Assembly (NCBI GenBank): GCA_900769875.1
Contig: CAAGII010000156.1
Coordinates: 1 to 64,000 of the forward strand
Reading direction: 5' to 3'
Length of the DNA stretch: 64,000 bases
From: Clostridia bacterium
GTDB lineage: Bacteria > Bacillota > Clostridia > Christensenellales > Aristaeellaceae
Shown: positions 16,195 to 25,246 of the stretch, one piece after another
Layout of the letters: the number at the start of each line of letters is the position of its first letter
Position numbering within the stretch: the first letter of the stretch is position 1
Made by a program: the position numbers and the translations under genes
Notes under the pieces: model-generated
Seen by the model: only the letters and a program-made list of their open reading frames with translations
The model's database searches: none
What the model was told of the DNA's origin: nothing

Positions 16195-18321
16195 TTATTT
16201 TGTCAGCAGATAGATGCAGATCAGGACCAGTCCCGCGCCGGTCATGAGCAAGCCGAAGGACACGCTGCGGGTGCAGGCCGCGTAGATGCTGCGGATGCTA
16301 TCGCGCGCCTCTGCCATCCGCAGCTCATGATCGGTGGGCAGAGGATGACGCTTGAGGATGCTCCTGTTGAGTACGCCGCAGACCCTGTTGAGCCACAGTC
16401 CGGTTGTGTAGGTAAAGCGCGTGCCGACGAGCGCGGGCCTGACGGGCTTGCGCTTACCCAGCACAGTTTCATGCAGAAAGAGCGTCACATATTCGGGCAG
16501 CTCGCAGAGAAAGCGGGTGATGGCCGTCACGGTCTGCGGGATCACGACCTTCACGAGACGGCTCTCGGGTATGCCCGCAATCCATGATGTGACCGCGCCC
16601 AGTACGTCGGGAAGCAGCTTCATCAGCACCGGGCGATAGATCAGCTCCTCCAGGTCAAGCCATGCGGGCCAGCGGTTGAGATAGACGCGGACGCCATGTT
16701 CATTGCGCGTAAGCAGAGGACGCACAATAAACAGATACACGCATACGCCAATGGCAATGGATTCGCCCGCGCCAATCAGGTTTTCGGCAGAGAAATAATG
16801 GATGGGGTGCGCAAGCGGCTCCTGAGCAAGGAAGGGCATGGAACGCTCAGCCAGTGGCGACATCAGCACGGAGGGCAGCGCACCAAGCAGCGGCAGCACA
16901 ATGGCAGAGAGCAGCAGCACGCAACCCGAGAGAGGACGCATGTAGCGTTTCTTCGCGTCGAATTCTTCCTGCCGGGTCGGATGCTTTTGCCAGAACAGGC
17001 AGATGTACAGCTTGAGCATGTACGCGACCGTCAGACCGCCGGATACAAGAAACAGAATTTCCAGCGCCTTGTATGGCAGCCATACGCCGCCGTGGGATTG
17101 TACATGCGCGATGTATTCCAAAATGCCTTCATGCAGCAGGCTCTTGGAGTTGTAGCCGCTGCCAAGGGGAGGAATGCAGGCAATGGATAGCGCGCCCAGC
17201 GCAAAGCTCAGATGAAGCAGGGGCTTGCGTCTGCCAAAGCCGCGAACGTCATTGAGACTCAGGCGGTGCAGATTCATGTAGACCACACCCGCGCAGCAGA
17301 ACAGGCACAGCTTGATGAGCGAATGATTTACCATGTGCAGCACGGCTCCGTAGGCGGCAAGCTGACCATCCTGACCAAGCAGCACCATCATGGACAGTCC
17401 CACCGTAATAAAGCCGATCTGGCTCATGGAGGAGCAGGCCAGCGTGCGCTTGAGATCCACCGAAAGCAGCGCGAGCACCGCGCCCGCGAACATGGTGATG
17501 GCTGCAAGCGCCAGCAGCGCGTTGGCAAACGCCGCGCTGCCCATGCGCACATTCGCGCACAGAACAATCACGCCGAATACGCCGCTCTTGGTCAGGATGC
17601 CGCTGAGCAGCGCAGACGCGGGCGCGGGCGCGACGGGATGCGCCTTGGGGAGCCAGATATGCAGCGGGAACATGCCGGCCTTGGCGGCAAAGCCGAACAG
17701 CACCAGCCATGAGGGTACGACCACGGCACGTTTGATGGTTTCATCAGCAGATGAAAGCGCCTCGCGCAGCGCCGCAAAGGAGAGCGTGCCCAGCTGGTGA
17801 TAAAGCATCATCAGACCCATCAGCGTGGTGAGACCTCCGATGACCGCCACCGCGAGGTAGGTGCCTGCCGCTTTCATGGCGGCGGGCGTTTCCTCATGGG
17901 CGACCCAGGTGTAGCTGGTCAGCGACATGATTTCAAAGAAGATGAAGGTGGTGTACAGGTCGTCGGAGAGAAAGACGCCCAGGGTCGCGCCAAGCGTCAT
18001 CAGGTTGAAGAAGGAGTACCGCCCACGGTTGTGATAATGCGCGAAATAATCCGGAGCAAACAATCCGGTCACCATCCACATGAAAGCGGCTACGGTGGCG
18101 TACAGGCTGCGGAAGCCATCGGCGCGAAGATACAGCCCGAGGCCGCAGAAGCCCGGCAGGGTGAACGACTTCTCACCCGTCCATAAAAACAGACAGCCGG
18201 CCATCACCGCCACGCCGCACGCGCCCACAAGGACGGAACGCAGCGTTTTGTTCCTTTTCCCGGCGAAGTAGGCGATTGCGCCAAGCACCATCGGCCCAAA
18301 GGTCAGGCATGGCAACAGCAT
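16195..18321 (-). CDS. Mrp/Mbh-like antiporter subunit 4 (NuoL/MrpA-N-type, 708 residues)
   Basis: This is the longest of four consecutive proton-channel-type subunits. About 14 membrane helices carry the family ion-path residues: glutamate in FFEIMSLTS near 112, lysine in GFAAKAGMFPLHIW near 212, lysine in SGILTKSGVF near 237, lysine in HSLIKLCLF near 335, and lysine in YNSKSLLHEG near 393. A C-terminal extension (about 480-708) with further helices is not found in its three paralogues here and recalls the N-terminal NuoL-like part of MrpA. The MbhD/MbhE parts of classical MrpA are separate genes upstream. It is last in the operon, 18 bases after subunit 3. Na+ or K+/H+ antiport is inferred. 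Confidence 0.85.
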   Translation of the reverse strand: MLLPCLTFGPMVLGAIAYFAGKRNKTLRSVLVGACGVAVMAGCLFLWTGEKSFTLPGFCGLGLYLRADGFRSLYATVAAFMWMVTGLFAPDYFAHYHNRGRYSFFNLMTLGATLGVFLSDDLYTTFIFFEIMSLTSYTWVAHEETPAAMKAAGTYLAVAVIGGLTTLMGLMMLYHQLGTLSFAALREALSSADETIKRAVVVPSWLVLFGFAAKAGMFPLHIWLPKAHPVAPAPASALLSGILTKSGVFGVIVLCANVRMGSAAFANALLALAAITMFAGAVLALLSVDLKRTLACSSMSQIGFITVGLSMMVLLGQDGQLAAYGAVLHMVNHSLIKLCLFCCAGVVYMNLHRLSLNDVRGFGRRKPLLHLSFALGALSIACIPPLGSGYNSKSLLHEGILEYIAHVQSHGGVWLPYKALEILFLVSGGLTVAYMLKLYICLFWQKHPTRQEEFDAKKRYMRPLSGCVLLLSAIVLPLLGALPSVLMSPLAERSMPFLAQEPLAHPIHYFSAENLIGAGESIAIGVCVYLFIVRPLLTRNEHGVRVYLNRWPAWLDLEELIYRPVLMKLLPDVLGAVTSWIAGIPESRLVKVVIPQTVTAITRFLCELPEYVTLFLHETVLGKRKPVRPALVGTRFTYTTGLWLNRVCGVLNRSILKRHPLPTDHELRMAEARDSIRSIYAACTRSVSFGLLMTGAGLVLICIYLLTK

Positions 18322-18339
18322 AAGGTTCCCTCCTTTCCA

Positions 18340-19809
18340 TCAATGAATCCATCCGCCCGCAACGTCGCGAAGGAAGCCGACCAGCGGCTGCGACCACACG
18401 CCCAGCGCAAGGATGAGCAGTGCGAGCAGTGCAAAGGGCAGCTTCATCATCCATGAGGGGTCGAGGTTCCGTCCCTCAATCGCGGACGAATCGGGATTCA
18501 GGGGTCTGAAATACATGGAGGCCGCAGGGCCGAACAGATAGATCGCCGTCAGCACGGCGGAGACAATCAGCGTGATGATGCCGACGAGTCCAAGCCAGCT
18601 TTGCAGCTCCGCTGCGGCACTGAGAAGATTCCATTTGCTGACAAAGCCGCACAGCGGGGGGATACCGACCATCGCCGCCGCGCCAAGCGTGTATACGGCG
18701 CAGGTCACAGGCATCACCCGACCCAAGCCGCGCAGCTCCTGCACATACTCCCTGCCGCTCCTGACCAGCACAGCGCCGGCGCAGTAGAACAGTGTGATCT
18801 TCATCAGACCGTGCAGTACCAGATGGCTCAGCGAGCCCACCATACCCCCGGGGGTCATCAGGGCCGCGCCCATGAGCATGTAGCTCAGGTTGGACACGGT
18901 GGAGTACGCGAGACGGCGCTTGAAATGCTGCTCCTTGACTGCCATGCTGCTGCCATAGAGGATGGTGAAGCATGCCAGCAGCAGCGCGATGGTCTGCATC
19001 GGCGTACCGCGAAGAAAACCTGCGCCAAAGGAATAGTAGATGACGCGCAGCACAGCGAACGCGCCGGTGTTCACCACCGCCACAGCGTGCAAAAGCGCGG
19101 TGACCGGCGTGGGCGCGACCGAGGCGGCGGGCAGCCAGGCATACATGGGGAACACCGCGGCCTTGGTGCCAAAGCCGATGAACGCCAGCAGGAAGCACCA
19201 CTGCAGAAGGCGCGTATCCGTTTCGCTGAATCCTTCTGTCAGGATACCGCCAAGCACGAAATCCGTGCTACCGCCGTAATGGATCAGCGTCACCAGCGCC
19301 ACGAACGCCAGTGCGGCACCCGTGATGGAGAAGGTGAGGTAGCGGTAACCCGCGCGCGCAGAGGAGGAATCCTGCTTGTGGATCACCAGCGGCAGGGTAA
19401 TCAACGTGAGGCATTCAAAGAAAATGTACAGGGTGAACAGATTGGCCGCCATGGCGACTGCCAGCGTCACGGCATAGGTCATGGTGTAAAAGGTGAAGAA
19501 GGCCGTTGGATGCTCCTCATGCGTCATATACTCAAAGCCGTAGAGCGATGCGATCGGCCACAGGACGCTCACAAGTCCCGCGAATACACAGCTCATGCCG
19601 TCCACGCGGAATGCAATGGTCAGCCCGTCCATGATGGTATAGAGAGGATAGACCCTGTCACTGCGCCGGAACAGCAGCGTCCACACCAGCACGGACGTGG
19701 TGATGACGACGGCTTCCACATAGATTCCACGCTTTTTCAGGGTATCCAGATGAAGCAGCGGCAGTATTGCCCCACCAAGCAGCGGGAGCAGCAATGTCAG
19801 ATACAGCAT
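18340..19809 (-). CDS. Mrp/Mbh-like antiporter subunit 3 (MrpD/NuoN-type), helix-8 lysine replaced
   Basis: The 489-residue membrane protein belongs to the NuoL/M/N-MrpA/D superfamily. It keeps the glutamate in IFFECLTL near 133, the lysine in GFGTKAAVFPMYAW near 216, the lysine in HGLMKITLF near 336 and the lysine in FVSKWNLL near 393. Where the three sister proteins have a lysine in SG--TK-GV, this one reads AVVNTGAF: aligned on GAFAVLRV, the lysine is asparagine. That residue is part of the central proton path, so this subunit may conduct differently or play a structural part. It lies between two other antiporter subunits with short gaps (18 and 15 bases). Confidence 0.85.
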   Translation of the reverse strand: MLYLTLLLPLLGGAILPLLHLDTLKKRGIYVEAVVITTSVLVWTLLFRRSDRVYPLYTIMDGLTIAFRVDGMSCVFAGLVSVLWPIASLYGFEYMTHEEHPTAFFTFYTMTYAVTLAVAMAANLFTLYIFFECLTLITLPLVIHKQDSSSARAGYRYLTFSITGAALAFVALVTLIHYGGSTDFVLGGILTEGFSETDTRLLQWCFLLAFIGFGTKAAVFPMYAWLPAASVAPTPVTALLHAVAVVNTGAFAVLRVIYYSFGAGFLRGTPMQTIALLLACFTILYGSSMAVKEQHFKRRLAYSTVSNLSYMLMGAALMTPGGMVGSLSHLVLHGLMKITLFYCAGAVLVRSGREYVQELRGLGRVMPVTCAVYTLGAAAMVGIPPLCGFVSKWNLLSAAAELQSWLGLVGIITLIVSAVLTAIYLFGPAASMYFRPLNPDSSAIEGRNLDPSWMMKLPFALLALLILALGVWSQPLVGFLRDVAGGWIH

Positions 19810-19824
19810 AGCGTTCCCTCCCGG

Positions 19825-21315
19825 TCAGGCGATGGCGGACGCGATGGCGCCAAAGCAACGGATCAGCGCGCCGGGAAACATGCCAAGCGCGACCATGAGT
19901 ACCGTCAGAACCGCCATGGGGATGAGCATGCGGAAGGTGGGCTCGCACTTTTCGTAGCTCAGCGGCTGTGCGTTCCCGTTATTTCCGGGGAAGAAGGCGC
20001 GGATTGAGACGGTGATGAGGTAGCCCGCCGTCAAAAGCGCGGACACCAGCAGCACCGCAGGGCCAAACCACGCAAGGAACGTGGGCACACCGCTCATGCT
20101 CATCGCGCCCTGCGACAGATACCACTTGCTGATAAAGCCGAGGCAGGGTGGAATGCCGACCAGACCCACGGACGCAATGGTGAAGCACCACATGGTCACG
20201 GGCATCTGTTTGCCGATGCCGGAAAGCTCCTCCACGCGGGTTTTGTGCGTTTTGCAGATGATCGCGCCTGCGCTCATGAACAGCGTGTTCTTGATCAGCG
20301 CATGGGCTGCCACATGCAGCAGCGCGCCGCAGATACCAAGGGGATGCATGGTGGACAGGCCAAAGAGCACATAGCTGACCTGACTGACCGAGGAATACGC
20401 AAGCCGCTTCTTCAGCAGCCCCTCGCGATAGGCGAGGAGCGAGCCCATGAACACCGTAAACAGCGCAAGCCCCATGAAGACTGTCTGCACCCATGTGCCG
20501 CGCAGCGTTTCGCTGCCGATGAAAAAGTAGATCACGCGCAGTACGCCCAGTACGCCGGCTTTGGTGATGATGCCACTGAGCACCGCGGAAGCGGGAGAGG
20601 GCGCGACCGGATGCGCGGTGGGCAGCCAGCCGTGCATCGGGAACATGCCTGCCTTCGTGCCAAAGCCCACCAGCATCAGCATGGACATGACCAGCACCAG
20701 CGTTTCATGCCCCGCAACCTTTTCAGCGTCGAGTACGCCATGAGGCGTGAAGGAGAAGGTGCTGACATAGGGGCTGAGCACAAAAACGCCAAGCAGCACC
20801 ATGGAAGCGCCCATCACCGAGTAGATGAGATACTTGACGCCCGCCGCCACAGCGTCCTTCTGCATGGTGTGCATGACCAGCGGCACGGTGAGCAGGGTCA
20901 TCAACTCATAGAACATGTAGTAGGTGACGATCGAGCCTGCGAAGCACAGCCCCATCAGGACGCCCATCGTGCACAGGTAGAAGCAGTAGAAGCGCCTCTG
21001 GTTTTCCTCGTGCGCCATGTATTCAAAGCTGTACGCGCCGGCGACTGTCCACACAAACGCCATCACCACCGCAAAGAACCTGCCTGCCGCATCGGTATGG
21101 AGAAAGATGGGCAGATTGTCCGAGAGCGTGAAGAGCGTAAGGGTCATATCGTCAAGCAGGAGCAGGGGAAGCACCAGCAATGCGGAAACCACCAGCATGG
21201 CGAGCGTAAAGGCATTGCGTCTGGCGGGGAGATTCAACGCCGGCACAAAGGCGACCGCCAGACCGGAGAAAACGGGCAGCAGCACCGGGAGCAGCATATA
21301 CCAGGAACCGACCAT
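19825..21315 (-). CDS. Mrp/Mbh-like antiporter subunit 2 (MrpD-type)
   Basis: The 496-residue, 14-helix protein has the complete ion-path set: glutamate in MFYELMTLL near 130, lysine in GFGTKAGMFPMHGW near 219, lysine in SGIITKAGV near 244, lysine in HALIKNTLF near 341 and lysine in GFISKWYLS near 398. MrpD-type subunits carry protons or sodium in Mrp antiporters and in Mbh hydrogenases. The start is ATG 21315, with AAGGAGG in the short gap after subunit 1. It is more like subunit 3 than subunit 1 in its motif wording, which suggests local duplication; this is by eye only. Confidence 0.88.
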   Translation of the reverse strand: MVGSWYMLLPVLLPVFSGLAVAFVPALNLPARRNAFTLAMLVVSALLVLPLLLLDDMTLTLFTLSDNLPIFLHTDAAGRFFAVVMAFVWTVAGAYSFEYMAHEENQRRFYCFYLCTMGVLMGLCFAGSIVTYYMFYELMTLLTVPLVMHTMQKDAVAAGVKYLIYSVMGASMVLLGVFVLSPYVSTFSFTPHGVLDAEKVAGHETLVLVMSMLMLVGFGTKAGMFPMHGWLPTAHPVAPSPASAVLSGIITKAGVLGVLRVIYFFIGSETLRGTWVQTVFMGLALFTVFMGSLLAYREGLLKKRLAYSSVSQVSYVLFGLSTMHPLGICGALLHVAAHALIKNTLFMSAGAIICKTHKTRVEELSGIGKQMPVTMWCFTIASVGLVGIPPCLGFISKWYLSQGAMSMSGVPTFLAWFGPAVLLVSALLTAGYLITVSIRAFFPGNNGNAQPLSYEKCEPTFRMLIPMAVLTVLMVALGMFPGALIRCFGAIASAIA

Positions 21316-21337
21316 TTTGGAATCCTCCTTCGGGCGA

Positions 21338-22837
21338 TCAGCCGAACATAGCCAGACCGCTTGTAATGGCGTTGATCACCGCCTGCGAAAAAACGCCGAG
21401 GGTCACATTGACAATGCAGAAAGCGATGAGCGCCGCGTTGTAGCAAAAGCCGCGCTTTGCCTTCTCAGGGGGATAGCGCACACCCTTGACAGGTTTGCGG
21501 TACAGCGTTACGACCGTGCGCAGGAAATACATGGTATTCAGCCATGTGGAGATGACCAGCACGCTCAGCACAAGGTACATGCGCCAGCCGCTTGCCTGCA
21601 GGGCGATGAGGGCGAAGTTGAGCTTGGAGGAGAAGCCGCCCAGAAACGGGAAGCCGACCATGCTCAGCGCGCCGATGGTGAACGCCACGCCAGCCACAGG
21701 CGCGCGGAAGCCGGCGCCGCGCAGATCGCGGAACTTTTTGCTGTTGCCGGACGCGTCCGCCAGACCGCCGGAGGAAAGGAACAGCATGCTCTTGCACACG
21801 GCGTGGGCGAACACGTGGAACATCGCCGCCATCATTGCGCCGTCCGTACCAAGACCGATGCCCATGTAGATGTAGCCGATCTGCGCGACGGAGGAAAAGG
21901 AAATCATGCGGCGGATGTCGTTCTGGCGGATTGCGCTGACGGAGCCCATCACCATACCCACCAGCGCGAAGATGAACAGCACATCAAGAATGCCCATGTC
22001 CCGGATCACGTCCAGACCGATCACGCGGTACATGATCTTCATCAACAGAAAGATGTAGCCCTTGCTGACCAGACCTGAAAGCACAGCGCACGATGTGGGC
22101 GTGGAATAGCTGTAAGCGTCAGGTACCCAGGTGTGGAAGGGAAACAGCGCGCTCTTGATGCAAAGTCCCGCCGTCATCAGGGCAACGACCACGATCAGCG
22201 GCATATGATAGTCGCCGGACAGATGGAGCGCGCGCACAGCCTGCTGCATGTTGCTCATCAAAAGATGACCGGTCAGGTCATAGAGCAGGATGATGCCAAG
22301 TAGAAACAGACCGGAGCCGATGAGGTTCATAATCATGTAGCGAGTGGAGGCGACCAGTGTGCGTCCACGGCTGCGCGATGCAATGAGCGCGCATGCGGCG
22401 AGGGTCATGATCTCCACAAACACATAGGCGGTGAAGATGTCGTTGGTGTATACCTCAGCCATCAGCGCGGCGGTAAGCAGCAGCAACATGACATGGTAGA
22501 GGCTTTGCTTGTCGCGCAGGATATGCTCATCAACCTTGCGCATGCCGCCCAGATAGCTCAGCAGCATCACCAACGCGAAGAAATGCGCGGTAAGCGCCTC
22601 CAGGATACCGGAGCGGAGCTCGTTACCCCATGGAGCCGGGTAGTGACCCATCATGTAGGTGTAGCTCTGCCCAAAGGTATTCATCAGGGGCAGATAGATG
22701 GCCGTCAGCACCGCGAGCAAACCGAGCACAAGGGTTGTCCAGCAGCGGGCCTGCCTTTCCCTGAGCACGCTGGTCAGCGCCGACGAGCCGAGCGGAAGCA
22801 GGATGCAGACAAAGGGGATGGACTGCCAAAGCGCCAT
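21338..22837 (-). CDS. mrpD: Mrp/Mbh-like antiporter subunit 1 (MrpD/MbhH-type)
   Basis: The 499-residue membrane protein directly follows the MrpC-like gene (gap three bases). That is the position MrpD or MbhH holds in known operons, so it is the best match to the canonical subunit. Ion-path residues present are glutamate in YVFVEIMTLA near 139, lysine in CIKSALFPFHTW near 219, lysine in GLVSKGYIF near 247, lysine in HAVCKSMLF near 346 and lysine in FSSKLNFAL near 404. The C-terminal helix ends at IT--LAMFG. Cation/proton exchange is the expected role. Confidence 0.88.
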   Translation of the reverse strand: MALWQSIPFVCILLPLGSSALTSVLRERQARCWTTLVLGLLAVLTAIYLPLMNTFGQSYTYMMGHYPAPWGNELRSGILEALTAHFFALVMLLSYLGGMRKVDEHILRDKQSLYHVMLLLLTAALMAEVYTNDIFTAYVFVEIMTLAACALIASRSRGRTLVASTRYMIMNLIGSGLFLLGIILLYDLTGHLLMSNMQQAVRALHLSGDYHMPLIVVVALMTAGLCIKSALFPFHTWVPDAYSYSTPTSCAVLSGLVSKGYIFLLMKIMYRVIGLDVIRDMGILDVLFIFALVGMVMGSVSAIRQNDIRRMISFSSVAQIGYIYMGIGLGTDGAMMAAMFHVFAHAVCKSMLFLSSGGLADASGNSKKFRDLRGAGFRAPVAGVAFTIGALSMVGFPFLGGFSSKLNFALIALQASGWRMYLVLSVLVISTWLNTMYFLRTVVTLYRKPVKGVRYPPEKAKRGFCYNAALIAFCIVNVTLGVFSQAVINAITSGLAMFG

Positions 22838-22840
22838 GGC

Positions 22841-23296
22841 TTACATGCCCTCCTTCCTGTCCGTGGGGCTGTCCTGTGGAGCGGGGGATGCCTGCGTCTC
22901 GTCCTGCGCAGGGAGGGTGGTAATCTTGTCGGGATGCTCCTTCTGCACCAGCAGGGTGATCTCATCAATATCCAGCGTATGATAGCGGCGGTACAGCCGT
23001 ACGGTGAGCGACAGCATCACGGCGCTGACGCTGACACTGACCACGATACCGGTCAGCACAAGACCTGCCGGAATGGGGTTGATATAGGCGTCCATGCGGG
23101 TGACCCCGTCCGTGACGATGGGGGCGGCGCGCCCTTCGATGTAGCCCTTGGCGGCCAGGAACAGGTACATGGCGCTGTCCATCATGCTGAAACCGATGAT
23201 CTTCTTGATCATGTTGCGATCCAGCAGCAGCGTGGTAAAGCCGATGCCGAACAGCACCATGGCGGCGATTTCCTCATAGTTGCCAAGATTCATCAC
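22841..23296 (-). CDS. mrpC: MrpC/NuoK-like small membrane subunit
   Basis: The 151-residue protein has three transmembrane helices (about 6-22, 28-48, 73-97). The NuoK-fold signature includes the helix-2 stretch IIGFSMMDSAMYLF and, in helix 3, PAGLVLTGIVVSVSVSAV. The C-terminal tail (110-151) is polar, acidic and proline-rich, longer than in typical MrpC (about 115). It overlaps the preceding gene by four bases (ATGA), so translation is coupled. In Mrp and complex I this subunit lies between the antiporter-like subunits and helps route protons. Confidence 0.87.
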   Translation of the reverse strand: MMNLGNYEEIAAMVLFGIGFTTLLLDRNMIKKIIGFSMMDSAMYLFLAAKGYIEGRAAPIVTDGVTRMDAYINPIPAGLVLTGIVVSVSVSAVMLSLTVRLYRRYHTLDIDEITLLVQKEHPDKITTLPAQDETQASPAPQDSPTDRKEGM

Positions 23297-24309
23297 ATGT
23301 CCCCCTTTCTGAAGATGGTGTAGAAGGCGTACATGGTGCAGCAGACCACAAGACCCACCGCGATATTCAGATAGGGGATGAGTCCCGCCGAGAAAATCCT
23401 GCCGGGCGTACCGGGCGTGATCACAGAATGCAGGTGATTCGCGCCGGTGAAAAAGGAGTACGCCTTGCTCACGGCATAGAAGCTCAGCGCGCAGCAGGAC
23501 ACCACCTTAAAGGTGCGGAAGGTGAAGAAACGCTCCGTGCGGCGGAAGCCAAAGGCGTTCAGATACAGAATCAGCGCCGCGCCCATCACCGCGCCGCCGG
23601 AGAAGCCGCCGCCGGGGGAAATGTGGCCGTTGAGAATCACATACATGCCGTAGAGCAGGATGAAGGGCACAAGAAGCGTTGCGACCTTCTGCAGGATCAC
23701 ATCGTTCTTCGGCTCAAACATGCGGTCGTCCGCTTCCAGCTCCAGCTGGTGCGCGGCGTCGTCATCGCGCTGCGTGGTAATGCGCAGAAGAATCAGCACC
23801 GTGCACGCGGCCACAAACAGCACATGGCTCTCGCCAAGGGTATCAAAGGCGCGGTAGTCAAGAATCATACCGGCCACGATATTGACCGCGCCTGTTTCCT
23901 CCATACCCTTTTCGATGTAGCGCTGACTGACCTCATTGTTCACGGGATTGCTGGCGCTGCCAAAGGACGGCAGCCTGCTTGCCGTCTGCAGGAGCACCAC
24001 GATCAGGCAGGTGCAGATGAGCACCGCGAGCAATCCGTAAAGCCTGCGTCCCCACTTGCCGGCAGCGCGGGAACGATGATCGTAGAGCGCGTGCAGATAC
24101 CGCTGCTCGGCCTCCACACTCTTGTCGTGTCCGGTGTAGCGGGCAATCTCGAGCGCTTCCTGCTCCATCTTGGCGTCATGCGCCGAGGAATCGGCTTCAT
24201 CATCGTATTGACTGGTCATGACGTCGTCCAGCGGAGTCGCTCCGTCCCTGATCCAGCGCATGAGCCGTGGCCACCAGCTTTTGCCATCGTCAGGCTTCAT
24301 CCTTGCCAT
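23293..24309 (-). CDS. MbhE-MrpB fusion with an added N-terminal cytosolic domain
   Basis: The 338-residue protein joins three parts. Residues 1-82 are soluble, charged and helical (EALEIARYTGHDK, AEQRYLHALYDHRSR), a region I do not recognise. A middle part (about 87-185) has two helices and the MrpA-C/MbhE hallmark VAGMILDYRAFDTLGE near 143-158. The C-terminal part (about 205-338) is MrpB/MbhF, with NGHISPGGGFSGGAVMGA near 226. In Mrp the first piece is the end of MrpA, and in Mbh the two are separate genes. The ORF overlaps the MbhD gene before it (20 bases) and mrpC after it (4 bases). Confidence 0.83.
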   Translation of the reverse strand: MARMKPDDGKSWWPRLMRWIRDGATPLDDVMTSQYDDEADSSAHDAKMEQEALEIARYTGHDKSVEAEQRYLHALYDHRSRAAGKWGRRLYGLLAVLICTCLIVVLLQTASRLPSFGSASNPVNNEVSQRYIEKGMEETGAVNIVAGMILDYRAFDTLGESHVLFVAACTVLILLRITTQRDDDAAHQLELEADDRMFEPKNDVILQKVATLLVPFILLYGMYVILNGHISPGGGFSGGAVMGAALILYLNAFGFRRTERFFTFRTFKVVSCCALSFYAVSKAYSFFTGANHLHSVITPGTPGRIFSAGLIPYLNIAVGLVVCCTMYAFYTIFRKGDM

Positions 24310-24571
24310 GGCTCGTGCCTCCTTTCTCCCGCGTTGCGTCGATGGCGTGGATCTTCTTGAGCGTCACAAACAGGAGCAGGCTGTTGATGCCCGCGCCGAC
24401 CGCAGCCTCCGTGATGGCCAGATCCGGCGAGGCCAGCAGTATCCAGATCACGCTCATCGCAAGACTCTGGCTCATAAATACCACCACGGCGGTGAACAAA
24501 TCGCGCGTCAGCGCAACCGCCAGCGCGCATACAATAATAAAGACGAGCAACAGGATGGACAGCGCTTCCAT
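24290..24571 (-). CDS. MbhD-like (DUF4040) membrane subunit
   Basis: The 93-residue protein has about three helices and the DUF4040/MbhD pattern SPDLAITEAAVGAGINSLL near 45-63; the same segment forms part of the C-terminal region of MrpA. It starts at ATG 24571, one base after the MrpG stop codon (TGATATG), an arrangement of stop-restart coupling. A longer frame to 24628 lies wholly within MrpG and lacks a ribosome site. With the MbhE part of the next gene it replaces the C-terminal third of classical MrpA. Confidence 0.85.
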   Translation of the reverse strand: MEALSILLLVFIIVCALAVALTRDLFTAVVVFMSQSLAMSVIWILLASPDLAITEAAVGAGINSLLLFVTLKKIHAIDATREKGGTSHGKDEA

Positions 24572-24572
24572 A

Positions 24573-24932
24573 TCAGTCACCGTCCTTTTCATGCAGCACG
24601 GCGTCCGGAGCATGCACGTCCATTTCATCCTCCAGATGATCGTTGATGGTTACCTCAAGCCGCCCCACAAGGTGCGATGCCACAGGGCTGGTCAGCCACA
24701 GAAAGCAAAGCGCCACCATCATTTTACCGCTTGCGACGGTCAGTCCCTGCGCCAGCACAACGCTTGCGACCATGAGCAGCATGCCCAGCGAATCCAGCAG
24801 CGCCGCCGCATGGATGCGGCTGAGCGCGTAGCGGAAGCGGAAGACGCCCACCACGCCGCTGATATAGACAAACAGCCCGCCAAGCGCACATACAGCGCAC
24901 AGAGCGAAGCGAATGATCTCCCACACGCTCAT
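24573..24932 (-). CDS. mrpG: MrpG/MnhG-like antiporter subunit
   Basis: The 119-residue protein has three transmembrane helices (about 9-30, 42-62, 67-85) with the family motif GVFRFRYALSRIHAAALLDSLG near 28-49, including the conserved arginine-rich turn between helices 1 and 2. An acidic tail follows (from 95). It overlaps MrpF by four bases (ATGA). The protein has no known catalytic residue and is an assembly or path subunit of the membrane arm. Confidence 0.87.
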   Translation of the reverse strand: MSVWEIIRFALCAVCALGGLFVYISGVVGVFRFRYALSRIHAAALLDSLGMLLMVASVVLAQGLTVASGKMMVALCFLWLTSPVASHLVGRLEVTINDHLEDEMDVHAPDAVLHEKDGD

Positions 24933-25246
24933 GATTGCTCCTCCTTTTGTTTGACCGCTTGCTTGCGGCGTGCTTCGTGATAGATGCCGATGTAGATTTT
25001 GCTCAGCAGCACCACAGCGAGGAAGGACAGTGTGGTGTAGATCAGCGCGATATCAGCCAGATATCCCTCTCCGCGCAGAAAGCCGAGGAGAAAGATCAGC
25101 GTTACGGTCAGCGTGCCCATCATGTTGATGGCGATCACGCGGTCTGCGATGCGCGGCCCGCGGATGGCGCGGATGAGGCACAGCAGCATGCACGCGCCGA
25201 TCACCAGCGTTGCGGCGGTGAAAAGCATCTGATACCAGTCACGCAC
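24929..25246 (-). CDS. mrpF: MrpF/MnhF-like antiporter subunit
   Basis: The 105-residue protein has three helices and the MrpF hallmark RGPRIADRVIAINMMGTL near 30-47. The start is GTG 25246, inside the last codons of MrpE, because GGGAGG lies seven bases upstream and the protein then has normal family length. The ATG-initiated longer frame (to 25345) would add 33 residues encoded entirely within mrpE. A lysine-rich tail ends it. Confidence 0.83.
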   Translation of the reverse strand: MRDWYQMLFTAATLVIGACMLLCLIRAIRGPRIADRVIAINMMGTLTVTLIFLLGFLRGEGYLADIALIYTTLSFLAVVLLSKIYIGIYHEARRKQAVKQKEEQS

